The translations under genes were made by a program, and so were the position numbers. The notes beneath the pieces are model-generated. The model did not search any database, was not told where the DNA came from, and worked only from the letters and a program-made list of their open reading frames with translations. A stretch of 64,000 nucleotides of DNA, taken from positions 1 to 64,000 of the forward strand of contig JAQTPK010000004.1 in the NCBI GenBank assembly GCA_028712885.1, read 5' to 3'. Of the stretch, positions 22,881-32,075 are shown in pieces. Source of the DNA: Syntrophales bacterium. GTDB lineage: Bacteria > Desulfobacterota > Syntrophia > Syntrophales > UBA4778. Each line of letters begins with the position of its first letter. Within the stretch, counting starts at the first letter, position 1.

Positions 22881-23971
22881 AAAAGATCAGAATCAATCTC
22901 GACAAGAAAAGGTCCGCTTCACACGACATCTGCATCGGGCGCGGCATACTGGACCGCGCGGGCCTCCTCATGGCAAAAGGCAACTGGGGCGACCGCTGCT
23001 TCGTCGTTTCCGACAGCATCGTGGCTCCCCTCCACGGGGAGAAGCTGCTGGCCGTTCTTGCCGGAACCGGCCTCAAGGCCGATCTGGTCGAGATTCCGGC
23101 GGGAGAAAGCTCTAAAAGCATAAGCGCCGTCGCAGACCTCGCCGGAAGGCTGATCAGCCTCGGGGCGGACCGCCGCAGCCTGCTGGTCGCGCTGGGCGGG
23201 GGAGTGGTCGGCGACATCTGCGGCTTCACCGCTTCCGTCTTCATGAGAGGTATTCCGTACGTTCAGCTGCCGACTTCTCTCATAGCCATGGTGGACAGCT
23301 CGATCGGCGGGAAAACGGGCGTCGACCTGCCCTCCGGGAAAAACCTGCTCGGCAGCTTTTACCAGCCGAAGGCCGTTTTCATGGAACTGGATTACCTGAA
23401 AACCCTCCCCCCCCGCGAGGTGGTCAACGGGATGGCGGAGATTATCAAGTACGGCATCATTGACGATCCGGAGCTCTTCGATCTCCTGGAAAGCGATCTC
23501 TCCCGCATTATCGACCGTAATCTCGATCATATCGAGCGGATCGTCGCGAAAGCCGTGCGGATAAAAAAAGGCATCGTGGAGATCGATGAGACGGAAATGG
23601 GACTGAGGCGCATTCTTAATTTCGGGCACACGATAGGGCACGCCGTTGAGGCCGAATCCGGGTTCACAGTTTCTCACGGACACGCAGTGGGACTCGGCAT
23701 CCTCGGGGCGTCGCTTCTTTCCGAAAAGATGAATTACCTGAATCCGGAAGAAAATTCCCGGATAGCCTCCCTGATCCGCGCCGCCGGTCTCCCTGTCAGG
23801 CTGCCGGCAGGGCTCCGCCCCGCGGGGGTATTGTCCCGCTTCCGTTTCGACAAGAAAAAGGAGGGCGGCGTAAACAAGTTCGTGCTGCTGAAAAAAATCG
23901 GCATGCCGTTCGTGCACGACGGGGTATCGCCGGATATGATCGGCAACGTCATCCAGGAGCTTGCCACATGA
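22877..23971 (+). CDS. aroB: 3-dehydroquinate synthase
   Basis: A 364-residue NAD- and zinc-dependent second shikimate enzyme. GGGVVGDICGFTASVFMRG and PTSLIAMVDSSIGGKTGVD are the classic NAD- and substrate-binding blocks. KNLLGSFYQPKAV follows. Zinc ligands are expected at the glutamate of GMAEIIKYG, and at the histidines of NFGHTIGHAVE and VSHGHAVGLG. The length is typical. ATGA overlaps at both ends (22877-22880 with aroF, 23968-23971 with pheA) indicate translational coupling. Confidence 0.96.
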   Translation: MKKIRINLDKKRSASHDICIGRGILDRAGLLMAKGNWGDRCFVVSDSIVAPLHGEKLLAVLAGTGLKADLVEIPAGESSKSISAVADLAGRLISLGADRRSLLVALGGGVVGDICGFTASVFMRGIPYVQLPTSLIAMVDSSIGGKTGVDLPSGKNLLGSFYQPKAVFMELDYLKTLPPREVVNGMAEIIKYGIIDDPELFDLLESDLSRIIDRNLDHIERIVAKAVRIKKGIVEIDETEMGLRRILNFGHTIGHAVEAESGFTVSHGHAVGLGILGASLLSEKMNYLNPEENSRIASLIRAAGLPVRLPAGLRPAGVLSRFRFDKKKEGGVNKFVLLKKIGMPFVHDGVSPDMIGNVIQELAT

Positions 23972-25050
23972 GCAGGGACAGCCTCGACGGGCTCCGCGCG
24001 GAGCTCAGGAAAAAGGACGAGTTGATCGTGCGCCTTCTCTGCGAGCGGGCGGAGATATCCGTACGGATCGGAAAAATCAAGGCATCCGGAGGGATCGACA
24101 TTTTCGATCCCGCGCGGGAATCGGGGGTGTACGGGTTTATAGAGAAGCTGAACACGGGAGCGCTCCCCTCAGGAGCGCTGAAAAGCATTTACAGGGAAAT
24201 CATCTCCGCCTCCCGCGCCCTGCAGGCGCCGGTGTCCGTCGCCTATCTCGGCCCGGCGGCTTCCTTCACCGAAGCGGCCGCGCGTCTTCATTTCGGAGAA
24301 AGCGCCCGGATGGAGTACGGCGCCTCCATCGCCGAGGTCTTCGCGGCGGTGGAGAAGGGAAAATGCGGCTGGGGAGTCGTTCCCATCGAAAACTCGGCCG
24401 AGGGCTCCGTCAAGGCGACGCTTGACCATCTTGTCGCCACTCCGCTGAAGATCCGCGGCGAGATCTATCTGCGGATCACCCAGTGCCTGCTCTCGGCCGC
24501 CGCCGATCCCGGGCGCATCCTCAGGATCTATTCGCATCCCCAGGCCCTGGCCCAGTGCCGGGGATGGATCCGGCGGCATTATCCCTCAGCCGCACTTGTC
24601 GAGACGGCCAGCACCGCCGATGCGGCCGGCAAGGCGCGGAACGACCCTGAAGGCGCGGCAATCGGAAGCTTGCGCGCTTCCGACGCCTACGGCCTGATCC
24701 TCGTTGCAGAGGGAATCGAGGATTTTCCGTCCAATACGACGCGGTTCATCGTTATCGGCGGCGGCGGCTCCAGGTCCACCGGACGCGACAAGACGTCCGT
24801 CCTGTTCGGCACCCGGGACACCCCCGGAGCCCTGCACGGCGCTCTGGAAGCGTTTGCCAGCGAAGGGATCAACATGACGAGAATAGAATCGCATCCCGCG
24901 CGGGACAGGGCCTGGGAATATCTCTTCTTCGTGGACTTTTCCGGGCACACGGAGGAAGAAGCGGCCGGGGGCTGCCTCGAGAAACTGGCGCGCAATACAA
25001 CTTTCCTGAAGGTTCTCGGTTCGTATCCGAAGGGGGATTCCTCGCCATGA
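23968..25050 (+). CDS. pheA: Bifunctional chorismate mutase / prephenate dehydratase (P-protein)
   Basis: A 360-residue enzyme for two steps to phenylalanine. Residues 1-85 are an AroQ-type chorismate mutase (LRKKDELIVRLLCERAEISV, GKIKASGG, then a C-terminal EIISASRAL). About 90-270 is prephenate dehydratase (YLGPAASFTEAAA, VPIENSAEGSVKATLD, SHPQALAQC, and the catalytic TRF in NTTRFIVIG). About 280-350 is an ACT domain (TPGALHGALEAFASEGINMTRIESHPA), where ESHP replaces the common ESRP. The ACT domain normally gives Phe feedback. ATGA overlaps link it to aroB and aroD. Confidence 0.95.
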   Translation: MSRDSLDGLRAELRKKDELIVRLLCERAEISVRIGKIKASGGIDIFDPARESGVYGFIEKLNTGALPSGALKSIYREIISASRALQAPVSVAYLGPAASFTEAAARLHFGESARMEYGASIAEVFAAVEKGKCGWGVVPIENSAEGSVKATLDHLVATPLKIRGEIYLRITQCLLSAAADPGRILRIYSHPQALAQCRGWIRRHYPSAALVETASTADAAGKARNDPEGAAIGSLRASDAYGLILVAEGIEDFPSNTTRFIVIGGGGSRSTGRDKTSVLFGTRDTPGALHGALEAFASEGINMTRIESHPARDRAWEYLFFVDFSGHTEEEAAGGCLEKLARNTTFLKVLGSYPKGDSSP

Positions 25051-25778
25051 TCTGCGTATCCGTTCACGCCGAGTCGGAAGAAGAACTGATCGCCCGCATC
25101 CGGGATGCGGGCGGCTTCGCTCCCGTCGTGGAAGCCAGGGTCGATTACGTCCCGGGGGCCGATATTGAAAAAATCGTAAGTTCCGCCAGGGGGATGATTA
25201 TCGTCACGAACCGGCGCAGGGATGAAGGAGGCCGCTTTGCGGGAAGAGAAACGGACAGGATAGATATCCTGGCGCGGGCCGCGGCCTGCGGCGCCCACTT
25301 TGTCGATCTCGAGCTCGGCGCCGGTCCGGAGGCCGCTCGCGACATCCTTTCCGCCGCCTCGTCGGGGAGAGGACGGCCGCGCCTGATAATCTCGCACCAC
25401 GATTTTTCCGGCACGCCGGGCGAAAAGACGCTCCGCAGAAAAGCGGACGCCTGCATCGCGCAAGGCGCCGATATAGTCAAGATCGCCGCCTTCGCACGGA
25501 GCAGGCGGGACAACCTGCGCGCGCTCGCCCTGATCCCTTACGTCCGGGCCGCCGGGCGCGATGTCGTGTCCTTCTGCATGGGCGATGAAGGAAGGATCAG
25601 CAGGATCGCCTCCCCGATGATGGGAGCGTTCCTGACGTACGCCTCGGTCGCCGACGGGAAGGAAACGGCGCCGGGTCAGATCTCGATCGGGGACATGATA
25701 ACGATATTCAGAATACTGGGAATGGCCGGGCCGGAATGCGGCCGGGGAATACCCGCTGGAGCGGAAAAAGGAAAATGA
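25047..25778 (+). CDS. aroD: 3-dehydroquinate dehydratase, type I
   Basis: A 243-residue class I (Schiff-base) dehydratase forming 3-dehydroshikimate. The barrel shows VEARVDYV, LIISHHDFSGTPGE (active-site histidine), GADIVKIAAFA (Schiff-base lysine) and SFCMGDEGRISRI. Most class I enzymes are 220-260 residues, so this is full length. It overlaps pheA and aroE by ATGA. The class I enzyme is a separate gene here and not fused to AroE, as it often is in plants. Confidence 0.94.
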   Translation: MICVSVHAESEEELIARIRDAGGFAPVVEARVDYVPGADIEKIVSSARGMIIVTNRRRDEGGRFAGRETDRIDILARAAACGAHFVDLELGAGPEAARDILSAASSGRGRPRLIISHHDFSGTPGEKTLRRKADACIAQGADIVKIAAFARSRRDNLRALALIPYVRAAGRDVVSFCMGDEGRISRIASPMMGAFLTYASVADGKETAPGQISIGDMITIFRILGMAGPECGRGIPAGAEKGK

Positions 25779-26605
25779 GCGGCGGCATCAAAATCTTTGC
25801 CCTTTTCGGGAATCCGGTCGGCCACAGCCTTTCCCCGTTGATGCACAACGCGGCATTCAAAAAACTGGGGATCGTCGCCATGTACGTCCCCCTGTCGGTC
25901 GACAGAATCGGGGAAGCGGTTTCGGCGGTCAGATCCCTGGGAATAAGCGGGGTCAGTGTGACGATTCCGTTCAAGACGGCCGTTATGGACCATCTGGACT
26001 GCATGGACGAAGCGGCCCGGGAAATCGGAGCCGTCAATACGATAATCAATGAAGGGGGAAAGCTGGCGGGCGCCAACACGGACTGGCTCGGCCTGAGCGG
26101 CGCCGTCTCCAGCCGGCTGGGAATGTCCGGGAAGACCTTCGCCGTCATCGGCGCCGGGGGCGCCGCCAGGGCCGCGGCGTACGCAATCATAAAGGGAGGA
26201 GGCAGCCCCGTCATCCTGAACAGGACTGCGAAAAAAGCCGAAGAACTGGCCAGGTCGTCCGGCGCCGACGCGTGGCCCCTGGAGCGGATAGGACGGCTCA
26301 AGGCGGAAGGACTGATTAACGCCACCCCGGTGGGCATGCACCCCGCTGAAGGCGGAATCCCCGTCCCCCCGATGTGCCTGAAAAATTTCGGGTGGGTAAT
26401 CGAAACAGTATACAATCCTTATGAAACGATGCTCCTGAAAGCGGCGCGGGCGTCCGGCTGCCGTACGATCAGGGGGCTGGAGATGTTCGTCCGTCAGGGC
26501 GCAGAGCAGATCCGGATCTGGACAGGCGCGGAGCCGCCGCGCGATTTCATGAAAAGAACCGTCGCCGCGGCGTTGAAAAAAACGGAGCGGGGGAAGACCG
26601 GATGA
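25775..26605 (+). CDS. aroE: Shikimate dehydrogenase
   Basis: A 276-residue NADPH-dependent reductase of 3-dehydroshikimate. The substrate domain begins FALFGNPVGHSLSPLMHNAAF, with the conserved VTIPFKTAVM (catalytic lysine) and EIGAVNTII, then ANTDWLGLSGA. The nucleotide site is VIGAGGAARAAAYAI with LNRTAKKAEELA. INATPVGMHP and the C-terminal GLEMFVRQGAEQIRIWTG follow. The annotated start is the ATG of MSGGIK, which forms ATGA with the aroD stop; the longer open frame is inside aroD. It ends in an ATGA with aroA. Confidence 0.95.
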   Translation: MSGGIKIFALFGNPVGHSLSPLMHNAAFKKLGIVAMYVPLSVDRIGEAVSAVRSLGISGVSVTIPFKTAVMDHLDCMDEAAREIGAVNTIINEGGKLAGANTDWLGLSGAVSSRLGMSGKTFAVIGAGGAARAAAYAIIKGGGSPVILNRTAKKAEELARSSGADAWPLERIGRLKAEGLINATPVGMHPAEGGIPVPPMCLKNFGWVIETVYNPYETMLLKAARASGCRTIRGLEMFVRQGAEQIRIWTGAEPPRDFMKRTVAAALKKTERGKTG

Positions 26606-27897
26606 GAAGCCCCGTCGAAATAACGCCGGTGCGGAAAATTAACGCCGAGATCCGCGTCCCGGGGTCCAAAAGCTATTCCCAGAGGGCGCTGGTCATATCC
26701 GCCCTGGCAAAGGGGGAATCCGTCCTGGAGAATATCCTCATCTCCGAAGACACCCTCATCCTCATGCGCGCGCTCGGCGCATTGGGGGTCCGCCTGACTT
26801 CCGCGGGAGAAACCGCGTTTGTCGCCGGAAACGGGGGGAGGATCTCGAATCCGGGAAAGCCCCTTCACCTCGGGAACAACGGGACGGCCATGCGTTTCCT
26901 GTGCGGGGTGGCGGCCCTCGGGAAAGGCCCCTTCATCCTCACCGGGGATCCCCGCCTGTGCGAAAGGCCCGTGGGCCAACTCCTGCAGGCGCTCCGCGAC
27001 GCGGGCGTCGAGGCGGAAAGCGAGCGCGGCGACGGCTGTCCGCCCGTGACCGTCAACGCCGCCGGGATCCCCGGGGGGAGGATCGTTCTGGAGAACCCCG
27101 TCAGCAGTCAGTTCATTTCCTCCCTGCTCATCTGCTCCCCTTTCGCCCGCGGCGGCATGGAAATAGAGTTGAAAGGCAGTCCGGCATCGCTTCCGTATAT
27201 CGGCATGACGCTGGAAGTGATGGAAGCCTACGGCGTGGAAATCGAAAAACCCGCGCCGGGCCTGTTTCGCTCAGCGAAGCCGTCCTGCTACGAGGGGCGG
27301 CATTACCGCATTGAAGGCGACGCCACCGGGGCCTCTTATTTCTTTGCCGCGGCCGCCGCGGCGGGCGGCAGGGTGCGGGTCCGCGGCGTCCGGCCCGATT
27401 CCCGGCAGGGCGACACGGGGTTCCTGAAAATCCTGGAGCGCATCGGCTGCCGCGTCTCCGGAACGGAGGACTGGACGGAGGTCGAAGGGTCCGGCATGAA
27501 AACCGGGGAATTCACTTTCGATATGGGCGGCATGCCGGATCTGGTCCCGACCCTTGCGGTCGTTTCCGCTTTCAGGAAAGGACGCACCGTTATAACGAAC
27601 GCGGCCCATCTCCGGCACAAGGAGAGCGACAGGATCAGGACGGTGGTCCTTGAATTGAGCCGGATCGGGGCGCGGGCGGAAGAAACCGGCGACGGGATGA
27701 TCATCGAAGGCGGCCGGCTCTGCGGCGCCGATATCGAAACTCACGACGACCACCGGATAGCGATGAGCATGGCGGTTGCCGGCCTGGCGGTCCCGGGCAT
27801 CCGGATAAAAGACCCGGATTGCGTGAAGAAATCCTACCCGGGATTCTGGGAGGAGTTCGGGAAGCTCTGCGGAGGGGAAAAGAGGATCGAATCGTGA
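26602..27897 (+). CDS. aroA: 3-phosphoshikimate 1-carboxyvinyltransferase (EPSP synthase)
   Basis: A 431-residue two-domain enzyme making EPSP from shikimate-3-phosphate and PEP. The N-terminal [17 protein letters not shown] carries the substrate lysine and SxSxR region. [17 protein letters not shown] is the PEP-binding loop (class I enzymes have LGNAGTAMR). [50 protein letters not shown] and RHKESDRI follow. Asn replaces Ala in the LGNAGT loop, a position where class II enzymes and glyphosate-tolerant forms differ. The gene is coupled to aroE by ATGA and to aroK by GTGA. Confidence 0.94.
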   Translation: MRSPVEITPVRKINAEIRVPGSKSYSQRALVISALAKGESVLENILISEDTLILMRALGALGVRLTSAGETAFVAGNGGRISNPGKPLHLGNNGTAMRFLCGVAALGKGPFILTGDPRLCERPVGQLLQALRDAGVEAESERGDGCPPVTVNAAGIPGGRIVLENPVSSQFISSLLICSPFARGGMEIELKGSPASLPYIGMTLEVMEAYGVEIEKPAPGLFRSAKPSCYEGRHYRIEGDATGASYFFAAAAAAGGRVRVRGVRPDSRQGDTGFLKILERIGCRVSGTEDWTEVEGSGMKTGEFTFDMGGMPDLVPTLAVVSAFRKGRTVITNAAHLRHKESDRIRTVVLELSRIGARAEETGDGMIIEGGRLCGADIETHDDHRIAMSMAVAGLAVPGIRIKDPDCVKKSYPGFWEEFGKLCGGEKRIES

Positions 27898-28427
27898 ACA
27901 TTGTCCTGATCGGCTACAGGTGCACGGGCAAAAGCTCCGTCGGGAAAATACTCGCCGGGAAACTGCAAGTCCCGTTCTACGATACCGACGAGATGATCGA
28001 AAAACGGAGCGGAAGCACCATCAGCGAAATAGTGCGCAAGGAAGGATGGGAATCGTTCCGCCGGATGGAAAGAGAGACCATCCGCGGACTGGAAAATGTC
28101 GACAGGAGCGTTATTGTCCCCGGCGGAGGAGCGGTCATGGACGAGGCATGCCGAAAATCGCTGGGCGGAAAGGGGCTGTTCTTCTGGCTGACGGCCGAGC
28201 CGTCCGCCGTATTGAAAAGGATGCAGGCGGACGGGAAGAGCCGTTTCCGGCGCCCCGCCCTCCCGGGGTGCGATACGGAAAACGAACTCACGCAAATGAA
28301 AAAGCGGATGCCGGTCTACCGGGCGTTATCGGATTTCCACATCGACACGACGCACCGGACGGTAAGGCAAGCGGCGGACCGGATCTGCGACATCATAGAA
28401 AACACCGGGATATTCGGCAAAGGATAA
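27894..28427 (+). CDS. aroK: Shikimate kinase
   Basis: A 177-residue P-loop kinase phosphorylating shikimate. Walker A is [12 protein letters not shown], the substrate aspartate lies in DTDEMIE, the RR motif is [10 protein letters not shown], and PGGGAVMDE binds shikimate. Start assigned to GTG 27894, which overlaps the aroA stop (GTGA) and has AGAGGA 8 bases ahead. The longer frame from 27819 lies inside aroA and its extra N-terminus is not kinase-like. It is separated from aroC by 5 bases. Confidence 0.93.
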   Translation: MNIVLIGYRCTGKSSVGKILAGKLQVPFYDTDEMIEKRSGSTISEIVRKEGWESFRRMERETIRGLENVDRSVIVPGGGAVMDEACRKSLGGKGLFFWLTAEPSAVLKRMQADGKSRFRRPALPGCDTENELTQMKKRMPVYRALSDFHIDTTHRTVRQAADRICDIIENTGIFGKG

Positions 28428-28432
28428 CGGAA

Positions 28433-29485
28433 ATGTCAGGCAATACATTCGGCATCGTCTTTCGGGTTACGACATGGGGCGAGTCACACGGCAAGGCCCT
28501 CGGCGCGGTTATCGACGGCTGTCCGCCGGGGCTGGAATTGTCGGAAGGGGATATCCAGAGAGACCTCGACAGGAGAGCCCCCGGCCGTGGTCCCCGGTCT
28601 TCCGCCCGTAGGGAAATCGACAGGGTGGAGATCCTCTCGGGCATTTTTGAGGGGAGGACCACCGGCACTCCCATATCGCTGGTGATTTTAAACCGGGACC
28701 ATGACCCCTCGGCATACGATGAATTGCGGGACGTGTTCCGGCCGGGACACGGCGATTTCACTTATCACCGCAAGTACGGCATCCGCGACCATCGCGGCGG
28801 CGGACGGGCCTCGGGGCGCGAAACGGCGGCGCGAGTCGCCGCCGGGACGGTAGCGAAGAAAATACTTGCGGCGGAGGGAATAAAAGTTCTTGCCTATACC
28901 GCGGAGCTGGGGGGTGTCGCCATCGCAAAGTTCGATCCCGAAGCGGCGGAGAAAGGGGCGCTGCGGTGTCCCGACCCCGAGGCGGCCCGGATAATGGAAG
29001 CAAAGCTTGATGAGGCCTTTCGCAGAGGGGATACGCTGGGAGGCGTTGCGGGAGTAATCGTGCGGGGCTGCCCCGCCGGCCTCGGGGAGCCCGTATTCGA
29101 TAAAATGGACGCGGACATCGCCAAGGCGCTGATGAGCATCGGGACCGTAAAGGGCGTGGAGATAGGCGCAGGCTTTCGCGCCGCGGGAATGGCCGGATCG
29201 GAGTGCAACGACCCCATGGGACCGGACGGCTTCCTCTCCAACAACGCCGGGGGTATCCTGGCCGGCATCACTACCGGCGGGGATATCACAATCCGCGCCG
29301 CCTGCAAACCGATACCGTCCATAGCCGCGGCACAGGATACGATTGATACACGCGGGAATCCGGTGAAGCTTTCCGTCCGGGGGAGGCACGACGTCTCCGT
29401 CTTCCCCAGGATTATTCCGGTATGCGAAGCGATGGCGGCAATCGTTGTTGCTGATCATTTATTAAGACAAAAAGCCGTTGTTTAG
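28433..29485 (+). CDS. aroC: Chorismate synthase
   Basis: A 350-residue FMN-dependent final shikimate enzyme producing chorismate. It begins [20 protein letters not shown], the signature block. [17 protein letters not shown], the H[11 protein letters not shown] block (near 28790) and [17 protein letters not shown] are all conserved. The catalytic histidines are in WGESHGKA and RDHRGGGRA. Start at ATG 28433, since the frame extends far upstream through aroK in another reading. A 30-base heptad repeat separates it from tyrA. Confidence 0.95.
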   Translation: MSGNTFGIVFRVTTWGESHGKALGAVIDGCPPGLELSEGDIQRDLDRRAPGRGPRSSARREIDRVEILSGIFEGRTTGTPISLVILNRDHDPSAYDELRDVFRPGHGDFTYHRKYGIRDHRGGGRASGRETAARVAAGTVAKKILAAEGIKVLAYTAELGGVAIAKFDPEAAEKGALRCPDPEAARIMEAKLDEAFRRGDTLGGVAGVIVRGCPAGLGEPVFDKMDADIAKALMSIGTVKGVEIGAGFRAAGMAGSECNDPMGPDGFLSNNAGGILAGITTGGDITIRAACKPIPSIAAAQDTIDTRGNPVKLSVRGRHDVSVFPRIIPVCEAMAAIVVADHLLRQKAVV

Positions 29486-29514
29486 AATTTAGGATTTCGG
29501 ATTTAGGATTTAAA
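29486..29514. repeat. Heptad border repeat (GGATTTA class) carrying the tyrA ribosome site
   Basis: GAATTTA, GGATTTC, GGATTTA, GGATTTA in exact 7-bp register fill the entire gap between aroC and tyrA. Class D. The last AGGA lies about 8 bases from the tyrA ATG and is the only visible Shine-Dalgarno. Confidence 0.65.
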
Positions 29515-29515
29515 T

Positions 29516-30268
29516 ATGGATATCGGAATCATCGGCGGAACGGGCGGCATCGGAAAGAGGTTTGCCGCATTGTTTCAGGAAAAGGGGCATCCCGTGCACG
29601 TCTGCGGCAGAAGAAGCGGGCCGGATTACCCCGAACTTGCCCGAATCTGCCCGATCGTTATTACGGCCGTTCCGATGGGCGTCTCCGGCGAGGTAATCGG
29701 AAAGATCGGGCCGCTGATGGACAGGGGATCCCTGCTCATGGACCTCGGATCTCTCCAGGCCCCGGCTGTCCGGCTCATGATGGAAGCGTCCTCATCGGAA
29801 GTAATCGGCATGCATCCGCTTTTCGGTCCGGACGTATCCTCCCTTTCCGGCCAGAATATCGTTCTTTGCCCGGGCCGGGGCGAGAAGTGGCTGGCGTGGC
29901 TGAAGGCGTTTCTGGAAGACGGGGAAGCGCGCGTTTCCGTGATCGATCCTGACAAACAGGACGAGATCATGGCCCTGGTTCAGGGATTGAATCATCTCAA
30001 CACTATCCTTATGGGTCTTGTCCTGCGGGGCTCGGGAGCCGATTTCTCCGCGCTGGACGGATTCTCGACTCCTCTGTTCAGAAGAAAAGCGGAGATTGTG
30101 GAAAAAGTCTTCCGGGGCAACGCCAGGCTTTATGCAGAGCTGATCGCTCTCAATCCGAATATGAAAAAAATCCTTGATCTCTACGCCGAAAACCTGGCTA
30201 AAATAATCTCCCTGATCGAGCAGAAGGATATTGCCTCGCTGATCAAGATTATCGAAGCCAAGGGGTAA
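29516..30268 (+). CDS. tyrA: Prephenate dehydrogenase
   Basis: A 250-residue NAD(P)-dependent enzyme making 4-hydroxyphenylpyruvate for tyrosine. The nucleotide fold begins IGIIGGTGGIGKRFAALF; VITAVPMGVSGEVI, LMDLGSLQAPAV and GMHPLFGPDV (catalytic histidine region) follow. QGLNHLNTILMGLVLR belongs to the helical dimer domain. The closest shape is TyrA without mutase or ACT domain. It is short but complete. It closes the aromatic operon. Its ribosome site is supplied by a heptad repeat. Confidence 0.88.
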   Translation: MDIGIIGGTGGIGKRFAALFQEKGHPVHVCGRRSGPDYPELARICPIVITAVPMGVSGEVIGKIGPLMDRGSLLMDLGSLQAPAVRLMMEASSSEVIGMHPLFGPDVSSLSGQNIVLCPGRGEKWLAWLKAFLEDGEARVSVIDPDKQDEIMALVQGLNHLNTILMGLVLRGSGADFSALDGFSTPLFRRKAEIVEKVFRGNARLYAELIALNPNMKKILDLYAENLAKIISLIEQKDIASLIKIIEAKG

Positions 30269-30283
30269 CGGGTAATGGGATGA
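30262..30283. repeat. Heptad border repeat (GGGTAAC class) at methyltransferase start
   Basis: GGGTAAC, GGGTAAT, GGGATGA in 7-bp register span the tyrA stop and the start codon of the next gene. This is the complement of class G at 17079, and the start ATG lies inside the repeat. Confidence 0.5.
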
Positions 30284-31203
30284 GTTTTTACCATTCCACC
30301 AGAGATTATCACCTCCGCGATTTAAAAACTCTCGGATGGGAGCTCACCGTCTGCAACTCGCTCCAGCCGCAGGACAGTCCCTGCCGGGCCGTTCTCAAGC
30401 GCGGCAATTCCTACGGCAACCTCCTCTACGATTTTCTCGACCGGCTCCTCCCGATGGAATCCGTCGGAAAAGTCCTCGAAATCGGCGGCGGATACGGCTA
30501 TCTTATGCGCGACTTTCTGAACAGGAACAGCCGCCTGCAGGCATGCATGCTGGACATTTCCCCCGCTCTCCTGAATCGCCAGCGGGAAAACCTGAAGCCT
30601 TTTCCCGTCCGGTACAGGCAGGAAGATTTTCTGGAAACGGACACTGCTTCGCTCGGGGAGTTCGACCTGGCCATACTGAACGAGAATCTCGGCGACTTCC
30701 CCGTCCTGGCGAATATCGAAAACAAGTCGCCGGGATGCTCTCCCGACGCACCCGCGCGGGAAGTAAAGCGCATATTCGACGCGTACGGCCTGGAGGAACC
30801 TTCATCCGGTCCGTTCAATTTCAACCTCGGCGCCGCCCAGGCCGTGGAGAAGCTGTGCTCGTCGGGCATCCGTTGTCTGTTTCTGAGCGAACACAGCTGC
30901 GAGGCCGCCGCTCCCGGGATATGCGCGCGCCTGCGCGTCAGATCGACCGGGATGCCGGAAAGGATATCACTTTACGGGCACGCCGAATATACGGTTAATT
31001 TTTCCCATCTGCAGAAAATCGCCGCCCGTTTCGGATACGCATCGATGAGGGGACCCCTTGCGGATTTCATCGAGCCGGATTTCACTCCGGGACTCATCTT
31101 TATTATTACCTCGGGTGCGACGGTCCGGGATGAACATGAAATAATCAGGCAATTCGTTGAGGACCTCTATCAGTACGAGTACCTGGTCCTGCAGGCGGGT
31201 TGA
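30280..31203 (+). CDS. SAM-dependent methyltransferase-like protein
   Basis: A 307-residue class I methyltransferase fold. Motif I is KVLEIGGGYGYLMRDFL (about 67-83), then DISPALLNRQRENL and the motif IV region FDLAILNENLGDFP. A central insert (about 145-195) carries the segment EVKRIFDAYGLEEP, and the C-terminal part includes GHAEYTVNFSHLQKIA. No substrate motif is visible. It directly follows tyrA and may be part of the aromatic transcript, but no aromatic substrate can be inferred from sequence. Start at ATG 30280; the neighbouring repeat provides GGGTAA as a weak ribosome site. Confidence 0.7.
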   Translation: MSFYHSTRDYHLRDLKTLGWELTVCNSLQPQDSPCRAVLKRGNSYGNLLYDFLDRLLPMESVGKVLEIGGGYGYLMRDFLNRNSRLQACMLDISPALLNRQRENLKPFPVRYRQEDFLETDTASLGEFDLAILNENLGDFPVLANIENKSPGCSPDAPAREVKRIFDAYGLEEPSSGPFNFNLGAAQAVEKLCSSGIRCLFLSEHSCEAAAPGICARLRVRSTGMPERISLYGHAEYTVNFSHLQKIAARFGYASMRGPLADFIEPDFTPGLIFIITSGATVRDEHEIIRQFVEDLYQYEYLVLQAG

Positions 31204-31213
31204 TGCGATAGTC

Positions 31214-31549
31214 ATGAAAAAAGGCGGGGCGCGGAATAAACACGGAACCGAATGCAAGCGCTGCGGCAAGTGCTGTCTTGCCCATGTCGCGGCATATATC
31301 GAGGAGGAAGACATACTTCGCTGGAAAAATGAGGGCAGAACCGATATCCTGGAACTCATCGACCGCACAGGCGGCGTCTGGGCCGGAGATCGCCTGATCT
31401 CATCCGCAGGGGGAAGGATCCTGGGATGCATCTTTTTTATCCGTGACGGGGTGCACGGTTCCTGCTCGATCTATGAAACACGGCCAAGGGTATGCCGCAA
31501 TTACGTCCCCGGATCATCGGAACTCTGCCCTCAATTCGAAAGAACCTGA
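31214..31549 (+). CDS. YkgJ-family cysteine-cluster protein (short)
   Basis: A 111-residue protein with CKRCGKCCLAHVAAYIEEEDILRW near the start (CxxCxxCC), then GCIFFIRDGVHGSCSIYETRPRVCRNYVP, where further cysteines complete the metal site. It is the same family as the gene at 1622. Start at MKKGGARNK (ATG 31214), 10 bases after the methyltransferase stop; the longer frame overlaps that gene. Function is unknown, probably metal binding. The C-terminus CPQFERT matches family ends. Confidence 0.7.
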   Translation: MKKGGARNKHGTECKRCGKCCLAHVAAYIEEEDILRWKNEGRTDILELIDRTGGVWAGDRLISSAGGRILGCIFFIRDGVHGSCSIYETRPRVCRNYVPGSSELCPQFERT

Positions 31550-31555
31550 ATCATC

Positions 31556-31620
31556 GTAAAGCGTGAGGCGTGAATCGTGAGCAGTTACTGTTCACGCTTT
31601 ACTCTTTACACTTCACGAAT
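31556..31620. repeat. Paired heptad arms (GTGAGGC / TTCACGC class)
   Basis: Left arm: GTAAAGC, GTGAGGC, GTGAATC, GTGAGCA. Right arm: TTCACGC, TTTACTC, TTTACAC, TTCACGA. The arms are complementary in kind and adjacent, with only a few bases between. They would fold as an imperfect hairpin between two convergent genes. Class A. Confidence 0.75.
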
Positions 31621-31625
31621 CTGAA

Positions 31626-31808
31626 TCATTTAACTTCGGGTTTTATGATCCTCACGCTCTGTTTAAGCTCGGCGATGATGGAATCGAGACTGGCCCCGCG
31701 GCGAAATGCCGCCGTCAGAAGACTGTTCAAGGCCGTCCTGCTGCCGGCGACACGCTCGTAATCATTACAGAGCGCCCATAATTTATCGTAAACAGCGTCT
31801 ATTTCCAT
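31626..31808 (-). CDS. Small conserved-looking protein, unknown function
   Basis: A 60-residue, probably all-helical protein beginning MEIDAVYDKLWALCNDYE and ending RIIKPEVK. A very strong GGAGGAG lies 3 bases before ATG 31808, which chooses this start over the longer frame. Residues SRTALNSLLTAAFRRGASL look like an amphipathic helix. I do not recognise a family. It is convergent with the YkgJ gene and divergent from the flavodiiron gene. Confidence 0.6.
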   Translation of the reverse strand: MEIDAVYDKLWALCNDYERVAGSRTALNSLLTAAFRRGASLDSIIAELKQSVRIIKPEVK

Positions 31809-32021
31809 GTCTCCTCCATTGACATTCCTGTAGAGCAAACTGCATACCAGAACGATGCCTATCCTAAGTTGCTGAATTTCATGAATTTATTTTATCCGGG
31901 CCGCGGCGGGAGCAGATTCCATGTAGGGACTATCAACCAGAAAACAGGTAGAAGCGCGCAAAATATCGGTATTTTCCGTTTTTTGCAGTGAAGGGGAATT
32001 CCTCCATAAATTCCTTCCGCA

Positions 32022-32050
32022 TTGACAAAGACCGATTTGATCACTAATTT
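32022..32050 (+). promoter_or_regulatory. Sigma70 promoter of the flavodiiron gene
   Basis: Perfect TTGACA (32022-32027), a 17-base spacer, TAATTT (32045-32050). The predicted start near 32057 lies only about 20 bases ahead of the ATG at 32076, which supports that ATG over the longer frame beginning at 32022. Confidence 0.75.
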
Positions 32051-32075
32051 TGTGGAAAAAAGGAAGCGGACGCTC

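Noticed and set aside
31556-31620. Heptad tracts as a CRISPR array
   Set aside because: The units are 7 bp, degenerate and without unique spacers of 25-40 bases.
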